Below are positions 19,998 to 31,362 of a stretch of 64,000 nucleotides of DNA, one piece after another (the stretch's first letter is position 1; each line of letters starts with the position of its first letter). The stretch is from Eutypa lata (Eukaryota > Ascomycota > Sordariomycetes > Xylariales > Diatrypaceae), in contig JAKULF010000002.1 in the NCBI GenBank assembly GCA_022661535.1, positions 930,001 to 994,000 on the forward strand, given 5' to 3'. The notes below the pieces were generated by a model, which worked only from the letters and a program-made list of their open reading frames with translations, was not told the DNA's origin and made no database searches. The position numbers and the translations under genes were made by a program.

Positions 19998-21436
19998 GCT
20001 CTTTTTCGGTCCATACAGGCTGGCTATAATAGCTAGTTGGAGATTTTGCATTTTGTCGAGGCGACCATCCTCATTCGTACAGGGTACACAGGAAGACCTG
20101 ATATAGAGTTTCGGGCTCTAGAATATAGTAGAGATTACACCGCGAGGTTATCTTAGATAGACAAAACATCTGCCGCGAGAGGCATCATTGTCTAAAATGG
20201 AGAGTATGTTTTCATCATGTTAGCTTACGCAGCGCAATTGACTTTTACCATTATGCAAAGGGGTGTGAATTGTGTTGCTTGAAGACAAGAGGAGAAAAGC
20301 AAATAAGTATGCGTCATATGAACTTTGATATAAACTTTAGTTACTGCTAACAGCCTATTCCGTATTGTCTCTATTTGCTTGCTACCTACCTGTCAGCGTA
20401 GGTAGTCTTTACGAGTTAATAGACACAGATAGCAGCTTATTCAGCTGCGCAAACTACGGACTGTACGTAGATAAGAATTTTCTAATACCCGAGGAAGTAC
20501 CTCGGGGAATATCCCCAGATATAGCTTTGTCTAGTAGTGTAACCAATGAGGCCAAATAGAAAGTAATCATGGTATCTTTCTTCACATTTTGACGACCCGT
20601 GAATCTGGGGTGAAATAACAATAATAACGACGGACATTATTTCCAATTCCGGGGAACAAAGCAAGACCAAAATGGAGTGTCAATGGTGCCTCGGCATGTA
20701 GGCAGTGATTACAGTACACCGGTATGTAGTTGGTCAGGCCCCACTATCCTCAAACAGGTGTGATGACATCAGTGCCGGACAAGCTTTCAGACAGCTGAAA
20801 GTGAGGAATCACATGTCAAAAAGGGGAACCAACTCGTCTTTTCCTCCCGATACTATGGGACAAGAACACACATGACACGAGACCGTATGAAAATGGCAAA
20901 CATTTGAAGGTCATGAGAACATTGGACAACCTCCCCCCCGCGAATTCATACTTACCCCAGACATTCCCCCATTCATTCGCGTTTTCGCCCTTTCCGGCGT
21001 GGGCCTCAGTTAGCGCGTTGCAGCCGTCTAGTAAGTAACTAACTTAGGTAGTGAAGATCTAAGAGGGTCAGGCCTGGTCAGATTGCTAATTCTGCTGTAT
21101 TGAATGGCCGGCTTGGATGGTTTTGGGGCTGTTTTCGGGTCGGGTAGGCATGTGATTGTGGGTACCATCACGACAGCTAAACGTAACTACCTAGGCTGGC
21201 TGCTGCTTATTTACCGAACTCATTTGTTGGTTTGAAGAGCCCTTATTAATGAAAAGTTCTGTATAATTAGTCTTCAATGGTGGCGTTGCTGAGCTATGTC
21301 AGCTTGATCCTGCTTCCTTCGTCTCTTTTTGCCTTTATACTCTTCTAGAATATTTCACCCGTCTCTTATTATCTCTTGTGTAGTACCTGTTAGATACATT
21401 ATTACTTAGTAGATACCCAGTTTCTTTGGCGCAACC
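19998..21436. other. Long promoter/spacer, no gene seen
   Basis: 1.4 kb between two plus-strand genes. Holds TAGGTA-type motifs (near 20386-20405) but no supported frame. Confidence 0.5.
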
Positions 21437-23353
21437 ATGTCTAAGACGTTTTCCAAAGCCGACGTCGCGTCGCATAACAAGGGCGATGACCTGTACATCA
21501 TTGTCGATGATGATGTCTACGATCTGACTAAGTTTCAAGATGACCACCCAGGTATATACCACTTTTGCTACACCGTACTTGTTTGAAGTCTATGTTACAT
21601 AGCATCATGAGTGACACCCGTGCGGTGCGAATTCGGCGTTTTGAGAGCTAACACAGCGTGGTTCACCAGGCGGTAAGAAGATCCTAACCCGAGTAGCCGG
21701 AAAAGATGCGTCCAAGCAGTTCTGGAAGTACCACAACGAGGGTATCCTGAAGAGGTATAAGGCAAAGCTGCAAGTTGGTTCGCTAGACAGCAAGCCCAAG
21801 GTCGAAGCTACGCCATCCCCCACACAAGCCGCGCCCGAGCCCAAGAAAGAAACCACGAAGGCAGTGATCCCCACAAAGAAGGACGAAGAAGAGGCCGAGC
21901 CGTTAGAACCCTTCGGTGACCAAGTCCCCTTCGCAGATCCTAGCTGGTACCAGAGCGTAAGTGTCATTCATATTCCTGCGAATACCAACCGCTTTGGAAC
22001 GTATCACTAACAGCAGCCTACCCTCCAGTATCACTCGCCATACTTTAACGAATCACACGCCGCCCTCCGAGCCGAGGTTCGCGCATGGGTCGAATCCGAG
22101 GTCGAGCCGTACGTCACCGAGTGGGACGAGAAGAAAGAGGTGCCGCGGGAGATCTTCCTCGAGGCCGGCCGGCGGGGCTACCTTGCCGGCCTGCTGGGCG
22201 TCAAGTACCCGGTCGAGTACCTGAAGAACAACAACGCGGTGAAGTCGGTGGCCCCCGAGCAGTGGGACCTCTTCCACGAGATGATCATCACGGACGAGCT
22301 GTCGCGGACGGGATCGGGAGGCTTCGTGTGGAACATGATCGGCGGGTTCGGCATCGGCGGCCCGCCGCTCGCCAAGTTCGGCAGGAAGGCCCTCAAGGAC
22401 CGCATCATGCCCGAGCTGCTCTCGGGCGAGAAGCGCATCTGCCTCGCCATCACGGAGCCCGACGCCGGCAGCGACGTCGCGAACCTGACCTGCGAGGCGA
22501 AGCTGAGCGAGGACGGGAAGCACTACATCGTCAACGGCGAGAAGAAGTGGATCACGAACGGCGTCTGGTGCGACTACTTCACCACCGCCGTCCGGACCGG
22601 TGGCGACGGCATGAACGGCATCTCGCTGCTGCTCATCGAGCGCAGCTTTGGCGGTGTCAGCACGAGACGCATGGACTGCCAGGGCGTGTGGTCTTCGGGG
22701 ACGACGTATATCACATTTGAGGATGTCAAGGTGCCGGTAGAGAACCTCCTAGGCAAGGAGAACCAGGGATTCAAGGGTAAGACGCACTACATCTCTACAC
22801 CGCCTCTTTATCTCGAGTCCCCTTTTCCATTCCACAAATACTAACTAGTAAAAAATTAGTCATCATGACCAACTTCAACCACGAGCGCATGGGCATCATA
22901 ATCCAGAGCCTGCGGTTCGCGCGCGTGTGCTACGAGGAGTCGGTCAAGTACGCGAACAAACGGCGGACGTTCGGGAAGAAGCTGATCGAGCACCCGGTGA
23001 TCCGGATGAAGCTGGCGCACATGGCGCGGCAGGTCGAGGCGTCGTACAACTGGCTCGAGAACCTGATCTACCAGTGCGAGCGGATGGGGGAGACGGAGGC
23101 GATGCTGCGGCTCGGCGGGCCCATCGCCGGCCTCAAGGCCCAGAGCACCCTCACCTTCGAGTTCTGCGCCCGCGAGGCGTCCCAGATCTTCGGCGGCCTC
23201 AGCTACTCCCGCGGCGGCCAGGGCGCCAAGATCGAGCGCCTCTACCGCGACGTCCGCGCCTACGCCATCCCCGGCGGCTCCGAGGAGATCATGCTCGACC
23301 TCAGCATGCGCCAGAGCTTGAGGGTTGCGCAGATCGCCGGTATGAAGCTATGA
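21437..23353 (+). CDS. Cytochrome b5 - acyl-CoA dehydrogenase fusion
   Basis: Flavin dehydrogenase that oxidises an acyl-CoA, with its own haem domain. Exons 21437-21551, 21670-21956, 22029-22776 and 22860-23353 give 547 residues. The cytochrome b5 domain is residues 1-85, with haem ligands H37 in DDHPGG and H60 in KYHNEG. A charged Lys/Pro/Glu linker follows (about 85-135). The dehydrogenase part begins YHSPYFNESHAAL and contains LAITEPDAGSD (substrate/FAD loop), KKWITNG and IFGGLSYSRGG. The MCAD-type catalytic Glu position is replaced (AIPGGSEEIM); instead E392 in NHERMGI takes the place used by isovaleryl- and long-chain-type enzymes. Such fusions are known in fungi. No targeting peptide is seen. 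Substrate unknown. Confidence 0.95.
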
Positions 23354-24500
23354 GTGGGTGAGAGAGAGAGAGAGAAAGACTTTGTCTCCCTTTTTCCCCC
23401 TTGTTGTTTTAGTGTACGGATGTGGAGGAGAGAGATTATGAGGTATCGAGAAGATCGGGTGGTGGGCAAAGTGGGGTAAGGAAAGGAAAGGAGAACAGAG
23501 GAGAGGGGACCAACTAAGTAGTTACTTGCTTGGAAAACTGATAGGCGTTCCCTGTTTGTTTGTATATATGTGTGTAGTATTCATTCGCGGCGTACACTTT
23601 GGGTCTGCTTGTACCTTTTGCTCCATGCTCAAATAAATAAGCGTTATGATATCCGCTCTTGAACTCCTACGTATTTATCTTGGCGTTGATGGAAGAAAAA
23701 GAAGAAGAAGAAAACATTACATATCAAGGAGATGCCCGGAATTTAGAACCGTTTAGGGGTAAGAGAAATATTACGGACGAGAATTTCCTTGTACCTTCTT
23801 ATCAAACATGTCATTGACAGGCGATATCTGTAGGTAAGGCATCCAAATGATGTGTCCGATGCTACAATCATACGAATACACAAAGTACTCATGATACTAG
23901 AAATGTATAAGGCAACCAAGATCATGCCACCTAACTAGGTGAGTCTTAGGCACTCTATTGAAAAGGACTAATGCATTTTCAATCAACCGTAAGTTACTCT
24001 AAGAACAGACGCATAGTATCTTCTAGCTTCCTTGTTCCAACCACCAAGTCAACAACATTATATCCTTTGCAGGAGAATTGTACCTTACCTGTCTGCTAGA
24101 CCGCTCGATTCTAAGCTCTGCCGTTTCTAGTCCTTTATGCCATTAAGATACCACAACTCATTGTCATGACTACTTGTACCAAGACTGTGAAACGGATTGT
24201 GTGCCATAAACCTTTGTTAGTTACGATGGTTATCATGACGATTGTCCTCAGTACCAATATGATTGTAGAATAAACAGGCAGCTCTGAGAGAACAAAGACA
24301 TACTGAAACTAAAGGGTTGCCGAATCTAAGGATCTAGGGAGACACAAAGAAATGGAATTTGTGAACAACATTTATTGTGGCTGTTGAGATTTGTATAGAT
24401 GCTCTCCCCAGCTCGAAGATATATATACCTCTCCTGTAGCAACTCAATACCTAAACCACACATGATTTGAAAACCACTCTGAAAACTTCCGAGGAAAAAA
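23354..24500. other. Spacer, no gene seen
   Basis: Starts with a GA run just after the dehydrogenase stop, then AT-rich sequence without supported frames. Confidence 0.5.
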
Positions 24501-25850
24501 ATGTCTAAACCGTGTTACATGACTGGGCTGGGAGCAGGGGTAGCTCTATCCGTCGCTGCCCACACCATTCTAGCAGTTGGGATATGGGAGACGTTAGTCG
24601 ATACTACGGTTGGCTTGTTCCTAACTCTGTTATTTCTGCGACCTTGCAAGATAGTCTGGGGTATAATTTACGGAACATTCAGCTACGGCTTCAAAAAGCG
24701 ATCTGCACTCCCCACGAAGGAGTGGCTTTACGATGTGTCGATGCTCTTTAGCATTCTACTCTTCGGACTTTACTCTACCCTGTATCTCAGCGCGCTTCGT
24801 CTCCCCATGCGCTCTCCACTTCATACATGGCTCGTGCTGGGAGAATCGGATATGGATATCGTATTAACTTTGATCCTAAAAGTAGTCGAAGCGATATGGT
24901 TCGATGGTATATCCCTACCTGCACTCGCGGCGGACATCGTCGATATATACAGGCCCTTGTGCATATCGACCTTCTCCTCCCGCCCAATCCTATTCTGGGT
25001 TTGCGTAGTGCCAATATGTCTCACGTCGTTTGTCTGCTCGTGGAGCCACTGCATCTATACTGACTACACGCAGCTCCTCGACCAAGATCTCAACATCGAC
25101 CTCGGTCGAGAGAGAGCACTGCCCACTAGATACAGCTGGGCACTCTCTCGCTTCTTGGTCTGGTTCGCCAATGTCGATGTTTTGAAGCCACCACGTTGCT
25201 ATGAACCAGGTCGGCTAGACTCCCTCCCCGAGCGACAGGGCCCAAGGCCAACCATACTGGGCACAACTCAACGCCAAGTCGACCAGCTGGGTCTGCCTCA
25301 CAGCGCCGCCCATCTCGAGAGACTTATGAATGAAGTCATTGAGCACCAGTTCGACGACATCGATATTCCGCTGCCCGGCCACGACATGATTGACATAAAC
25401 CCGTCCTTTCTAGAGAGTGGTTTGTGGGCAATTAGGAGAAATCTCGAGGTCCGAACGGACACCGATGCTGTTGGGGCCGCGGACATATCAGGTCGTTGTT
25501 ACGCTGGCGATGAGGAGTTTGACGGAGACATCTTCCACCCTCGACGAGACGGGACTGCTATTGCTGTTTTGCACCCTGATGATGCTCGCTCTGTTGTCGA
25601 AGCCGGGTGGGGAGAGTGCCATCAACTTGCAATTAACAGATGGTATTGGCGCTTGTTCTTTAACTGCGTCCTCCGAACACGCTGCCCCTTCCCAGAGGGC
25701 ACGGTAGTCTTATATGCCCCCAGGAATGAGGATGAACTGGCGGTCCTTCGCGATATTATTATTGCTACAGTTTGGAACGGGACGAATGGGGACCTTTATC
25801 CTCCTCGAGTATGTGCATACGCAGCCCCGCCTACTCAGGGTACGGCATAA
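24501..25850 (+). CDS. Multi-pass membrane protein with C-terminal fungal 'Luciferase' domain
   Basis: Single exon, 449 residues. About five hydrophobic segments fill the first 190 residues (near 8-29, 32-52, 78-100, 120-140 and 162-185). A soluble part follows. From about 340 it carries the pattern of the fungal domain named Luciferase (PF17648): DGTAIAVLHPDDARSVVEAG, GWGECH (W370), then a hydrophobic segment and YAPRNEDELAVL, closing with a helix. In that family the GWGE-H and YAPR-EEL blocks are the signature. No light-emitting role is implied for most members; function is unknown. The Trp/His-rich middle (RWYWRLFF) replaces the usual HPLA. The fusion to a membrane region is notable. The domain call is made from motif memory, fairly sure. 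Confidence 0.75.
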   Translation: MSKPCYMTGLGAGVALSVAAHTILAVGIWETLVDTTVGLFLTLLFLRPCKIVWGIIYGTFSYGFKKRSALPTKEWLYDVSMLFSILLFGLYSTLYLSALRLPMRSPLHTWLVLGESDMDIVLTLILKVVEAIWFDGISLPALAADIVDIYRPLCISTFSSRPILFWVCVVPICLTSFVCSWSHCIYTDYTQLLDQDLNIDLGRERALPTRYSWALSRFLVWFANVDVLKPPRCYEPGRLDSLPERQGPRPTILGTTQRQVDQLGLPHSAAHLERLMNEVIEHQFDDIDIPLPGHDMIDINPSFLESGLWAIRRNLEVRTDTDAVGAADISGRCYAGDEEFDGDIFHPRRDGTAIAVLHPDDARSVVEAGWGECHQLAINRWYWRLFFNCVLRTRCPFPEGTVVLYAPRNEDELAVLRDIIIATVWNGTNGDLYPPRVCAYAAPPTQGTA

Positions 25851-26317
25851 GGTGAGTTTACATTGGGTTTCTTTTCTTTTGATCGTCCCTTAGTTGCTTC
25901 GTCTGAGGTGTGTATGTTTTAAGTATCGTTTTATTTGCAGCTGTGCCGTATGAAACAATTGTGTGAACTTTAGACCTAAATAGGTTCCTGAATACAAAGA
26001 ATTTAAATACCTAAACGCATGTTTTCAGTCCTAACGGTATTTTAACCAGTTAAAAGTGAATGCCTTGCGATGGCAACTGCTCCTTAGGCATCGATCCTAT
26101 CTCCGGGGCGATATCCACCTAAGGTATTACATATGTATTTATTTATTGACCTGCTAAGCACCTGCCGTGACATCAACACACCCCCATCGTGTTGATGATC
26201 GGGAAGGCATCGTCCTGCAATACCTTTTCCTACCATAAGAAACCATTTGACCGTTTTCTCTGATCGTTTAGAGGATTAATCAACATACACCTATATCCAG
26301 CCGACTATATTACCACA
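25851..26317. other. Spacer, no gene seen
   Basis: Short AT-rich spacer. It contains a near palindrome around CACCCCCATCGTGTTGATGATCGG (26180s) of no clear meaning. Confidence 0.3.
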
Positions 26318-27517
26318 ATGACTTCTTCGATGCCTGACGACGCTGAGGTGCCATCTCCTTCCACCGACGGCAGAATTCTATCCTGGCTTTCCGTTGCGCC
26401 CAACAGAGAAGAGTTACTTGCTCTGGATCCAAACGATCCCAAGCGCCGTGAGATCATTATCAAGCGGGCCAATTGGTCTGGAGAACGTAAGCAACCCTCG
26501 GAGTTATTTTCACCCTCACCCATCGTGTCTCAGGAGCATATTTCTTTGTCAAGGGGGGTTGTCGCTCCTAAACATGACTCAGAGCTCCCGAATCATCGTC
26601 GCTAGGTCATCTAGGAAGAGAAATAGCTAACTCCGAATATTGCAGTGGACCAGCATCGACAGCGGTACCAAGTAACAGGCTCTCTGGATGACCTTTACCT
26701 GACCAGAACTCGGTACTTGCACCTACCAGATTCCCCCTTTTCCTCGTATTTGTTGCTCTAACGAATTAATCTTGACAGACAAGTGTATTATCAACTCCGC
26801 AGCCAGGGCGAGATCTAGGAGAGCCTCGTCGGCGTGTTCCGGGAGTGGAGAGCGAGCCAGGACATGGCAGAGCTGCACAAGACTCTCAATCATCTCATCG
26901 ACTGGGGTCGGATCCGTCATGTCAACAAAATCGTATGCATTGGTCTGGGCTCGCTCATGGATGACTACGATCGACCGAAGAGAGGAGCGAGGACCGGCGC
27001 GCTGGAGAGCCCGATTCGGCGAGCCCCGTGCACGCAGCATGCCGCGGCCATTACCATGGCGAGAATGTTACGCCGACAGGCCTGGGGCGGGAAGGTGGAG
27101 CTCTTCGCGGTCGATATGGACTACCGCGAGGAAGACAAGGCGGCGCTGCGCGCCTTCGGGTTCGACGCGATCCTGAGCCACGAGTACGGCCGCCACGAGG
27201 GCTACCTGAAGATCGACTCCGACACCATGGTCTTTTCTGTTAACGCCGGTTATTCCCTGCAGACGGTCGTTCTCGAGACCAGCCGCCCCGCGCTCATGAT
27301 CTGGACCGACAGAGGGTTCTCCCACCAGCTCCGGGCCACGAGAGCCGCCGAGATCCTATTTGGCGAGTACGACCACGTTCCCTGCTCGGTGCTGGCTGGC
27401 ACTTCCGGTATCGACGACAGATTTCTCGGTAACACCAACCTGCGCGTTCGTAAGGAGCGATTCAATCCCCTTCCCGCTCCAAAGTTCGCTTCGTCACTGG
27501 CAAGGCGCGTGGGCTAA
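26318..27517 (+). pseudogene. SRR1-like domain gene with one in-frame TAG
   Basis: The chain is exon 26318-26486, exon 26646-26712, exon 26779-27517, all in phase, about 324 codons. The C-terminal two thirds are an SRR1-like domain: KIVCIGLGSL, then a helix with QHAAAITMARML, then VELFAVDMDYREEDKAALRAFGF, and a central VFSVNAGYSLQTVVLE. Fungal SRR1-like proteins are linked to clock or stress roles in other organisms, by name only. Codon 92 is TAG (26816-26818) inside a stretch that reads as good protein on both sides (QLRSQGEI, stop, ESLVGVFREW). CAG to TAG is a single C-to-T step at CpA. Alternatives: a 36-base intron 26783-26818 in phase, which is unusually short and would delete conserved-looking residues, or a sequencing error. 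Confidence 0.75.
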
Positions 27518-28258
27518 ACAAACGCCATACTCAAGACAGCTAGGCTTCAGGTTTTCGCTTGGAAATAAGTAATGCTTTACTAGGTTTCGATAAAACTCCG
27601 TGGACTTCGATTCACTTTTGTCAGGGGGTTGTATAGCACAATGATAGGTAGAAATAGGTCTTATATGATCGATGGACCAGGAGCATGTGCTGTCTCTTAC
27701 TATTCAGGGAATATACACCCTATATATGCTCTCTGGTGTCTAGGCGTTAGTTAGAAGAAGGGCTGAATATCCACCTACCCACTGGATACCCTGATAACTT
27801 TATGATCACCGAAGTATTGGAAGGAGAAGAGAGGACGAATGGATGGAGAAGAACCTAATACATTGATTGCTGTAGGCATGGTATTTCTTTATATTCGTTT
27901 CCTAGTTGACGGATAGAGGTATTTGCTCTCACTGGATTCACTTCTGCACAGACTATGTATATCATGTGTTGCTACAAAACTTCATCAACGTGCTTCGTAT
28001 AATGCCTCAAATAGTGACAATTAGCTAAGCTCAACAAACCGGTAATAGTTAGGTACTCACAGAATGTCCTTGAAGCCTTCCTGAGGCCTAGTAGATCTTC
28101 GCAATTTTGGTTAGCCCAGTTGCGCCATTAGGCGCACCATTCAACCACTAATCAGATGGTTATATAGCTTTGCTACTTGCATAGGTAGGTATGGTTAATC
28201 TTTTCTAAATAATACAACTACAAGCTTCTGCACAAATAATATATACCAATGGCTTAAG
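27518..28258. other. AT-rich spacer, no gene seen
   Basis: No supported frame. Includes a TAGGTAGGTA motif near 28184. Confidence 0.5.
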
Positions 28259-29299
28259 ATGACAACTTTGTCAACAACGGCACAGGAAACAAATGCGGAA
28301 ATCAACAGCTCAATATTCGACATTATACGAAGTAATCTGCACAAGAGGCTCTACTGTCATTTTCTAGAGTGGACCCATGATCACCAATGCCTGCTAATTG
28401 GCAAGTGGATTGAGCAAAGCCCGCAACAGGATGAGGACGTCGAGGAAAACGACGCCCATGGTGCGCATCGTCAATCGGCAGCCACTACAACAATAACGTC
28501 ACAGATCGCTGATTTCCCTGCTTACCATATCGGCATACTAGCTAGCAACACGCCATCCTGCATGAAACATCCGGTAGTGATTCGACTCATGCACCATAAC
28601 AGCCGCTTGCAACACTGGCGTGATTGGGCAATGAGCAAAGACGCCAACCCACCAACGCTCCTACTCTTCTTTTCCAACAAGGAGGTCACTAGGCTTCCAG
28701 TCCAATGTGTCTTCTTCAGCCCAGAGCCGAACTGGGCTGCGAAGCTGGCCTACCTTGCTGAGGACGACATCACGCTTTTCCGTTGACGGTACTTCATACG
28801 GCCTTATACCCGTCAGGACCCTAAGTGCCGCAAGCCTCATAGAGGTCGTCGCAAAAGGCCTAATGAGTTCGTTCGCAGGCTGCAGGAAATCAAACTCAAT
28901 AAAGCTATGCCCTCGACCTGCCTCGAGGATCCCTACATCACCGCTGTGTTGATCGCCATGGCGCAACAGCAGCAACGCTCTTGTACCACCCCTCCTACCG
29001 GTATTATAAAGGTTCAGCTTCTCTTGACCTGTACCGGACACCAAAAACACATGTACATTTTCACCGGACTGATCCCTATGTCCTTTCTCAACTGCTTTGA
29101 CTCTCCCTGCCAAGCTCCGCTTCGTTCCTCGACCGCTATTCCCGCTCGCCCCTCGATTTTGTACAGTCGAGTTGCCTTTGAGCCATACGGTTCATTCCCG
29201 ACTCGCTTGTTCAGTGCAATTGGGCAAGATGTGGTCCGCGATGGAAACAACAAGCCAGTTGCAGCTACGGGAGATTCTAGAACCGTCGAAGCCTTCTGA
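28259..29299 (+). pseudogene. Fungal hypothetical protein gene with one in-frame TGA
   Basis: One reading frame of 347 codons, from ATG 28259 to the stop at 29297, is broken only by TGA at 28784-28786 (codon 176). Both halves look coding in the same frame. The first has an N-terminal helix and a block AYHIGILASNTPS. The second has PSTCLEDPYITAVLIAMAQQQ, KVQLLLTCTG, MYIFTGLIPMSFLNCFD and FEPYGSFPTRL, an order I know from large families of uncharacterised filamentous-fungus proteins that expand in accessory regions. No intron removes the TGA: nearby GT/AG pairs lead to other stops. CGA to TGA would be one C-to-T change. It is either a recent pseudogene or a 175-residue truncated protein. No function is known. 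Confidence 0.65.
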
Positions 29300-31362
29300 T
29301 GAAAGTGCAAACGCCTTATTCGACCCGAGCACCGAGAGGAGCATGTCCACCACCTAATATACTGGCTTGACACGTCTTCGTCCCTATCCCATCATATGCT
29401 ACGGGTTGGCAAATGATGGATGTCATGTTTCTACTACTTAACAGCTGTTGTAGCAGCAGCGCTTCACAAGGGAGGGTTGGGATCTTAGCATTGATGTGAA
29501 GAGTTAGGGATCATATTACTGGTCTCAGGAAGCTTGGTGTATTGTCAGGAATATCTAGGGCGGAAATCCAGCTATTTGGGTGCCATCCGGCTGCAAACCG
29601 CGGAATGATGACGTCTGACACCGCATTCCTTTGTTTGACCTGATGGCTCTCAGCCACTGCTTTGCCACACCACCTAATATCCGACAACTGGGTATTAAAG
29701 GAACTCCTGCTTTACTTTAACGGTAACAGGAACAAATTAAAACCATCTAAGCCTGTATCTTACAGCAATACTTAAATCAATCAGCCTGCCATTTTCCGTT
29801 TAGCGTACTACATACCTACCCCTCAGTCCCCGTCCCAAGGACAGTTGATGCTTGTGGATATACGTTATAGACGCCAGAGTCAAGGTTATAATTTGACATG
29901 TAACCCTAACTTGAATCGGGGACCATGATAGAGAACCTTATGCATCATTACTTTAGCTTTTCAATAGACCAAGCTAATGCCACAGTCGCTTTGTAATTGG
30001 GCATTGTCTACCAGCACCGAATATAATTTAGACTCTAGTGGATGGACTATGAAGACTTCTAGTTCATAGATATCGCCTGGCGTATTACTCTATGATGCTC
30101 GTATGCTATGACTTCTTCATCATCTTTGGTTTCCATGAAATGTCATGCCATAAGCCACGAAGAGTTCCCACTGTCTTAAGAGGCCGGATAGAAGCCGGAC
30201 TATTTGAGGTACGAGACACTAGTGCATGGTGAGGTGAGTCGGAGTACGGAATTCTGATGACAACAGCGTTACCCTGGTGAGCTACCCGATTTGGCTGCTC
30301 CATCATCGCTCAGAGATGCTGTTACATTTACCTTCGGCGTATTACATTTTAGATATCTTGCTGCGGTAGCACGAATACTTGCGCAACCTTCTTGATCGTA
30401 GTGCATGTGGAACGAATATAGTTACAGGATCTCCGTATTGCAGATCCTGTATGCAGTTAGCTCTTCGGACCGCTTCCATTTTCTTTGGGGTACCTGCAAC
30501 TTGTCCTACATATTCGCTAGTTTTGTACCCTTCCGGTTTGATAACGGTCCTCTGTACAACATCCCGTTATCCCACAGAGCCGCAGCTGCGACACGGTTGG
30601 GCGTGTTACGCTTCCATAGGAGAACCAGTGTCAAGCGTTCTGTGAAGCGGCAAGGGGCGAGCAAAACAGGCATTGGACGAAGACTCATCGCTTGTCATAG
30701 TCCCCATCAGACATATATTGGACGGGCAAAGTAAGTGGTGAGCTCTATCTGCTATTATGGCCAAGAGGCCAAGCGAACGGCCATATATCTATCCAAGGTT
30801 CTGTTCATGTCTCTGAAGTCCATGGGTGTTGTTGAGGAGCCAATGAGCAAACATCGAACTAAGAATCATCCATCGGCAACCTACGGCTATGTACATCGTC
30901 TAGGATTTTGCATGTTCAACAGTTTCTTCATTCGGCTGTCTCGCAATACACGAGTTTACTGTGGCCCCAGTATAGTACACTTTCCAACTTGTTTTTTTTC
31001 TTCAGAATACCTCCAGACAGTCTAAGTCTAGGTTGGTTGTTACCAAGGTTCATTTTCTGTGCGATGCCGACCTGTGAGAGCCTTATGAAGCCTGCTTTTC
31101 TCCCCGGGCGAAGTTCGCGCGATGACGACACTCATTCTCATCGGTGTAATGGTCTTGTAGATGGGGAGCGCGGGCCCAAATTTCCCGAACATGATATCTA
31201 TGCAGTCGGGAACTAGGAGAGGAAATAAAACGGCATACAGCCTCTCTCATCTCTGTCATGATGGAGAAAATTTAGATGCTTACTCAATGAATAGTAGCTA
31301 GGCCTAGAAGCCTCGCGTATTTCGATATTTACACCTAGTCGTCTTTCGTTAATTCTCTCATC
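29300..31362. other. 2 kb AT-rich spacer, no supported gene
   Basis: Frames at 30379-30734 and 30735-31216 have no domain order or splice structure. No mobile element recognised. Confidence 0.5.

Noticed and set aside
30379..31216. Three overlapping plus-strand frames
   Set aside because: No domain order; compositions typical of non-coding AT-rich DNA.
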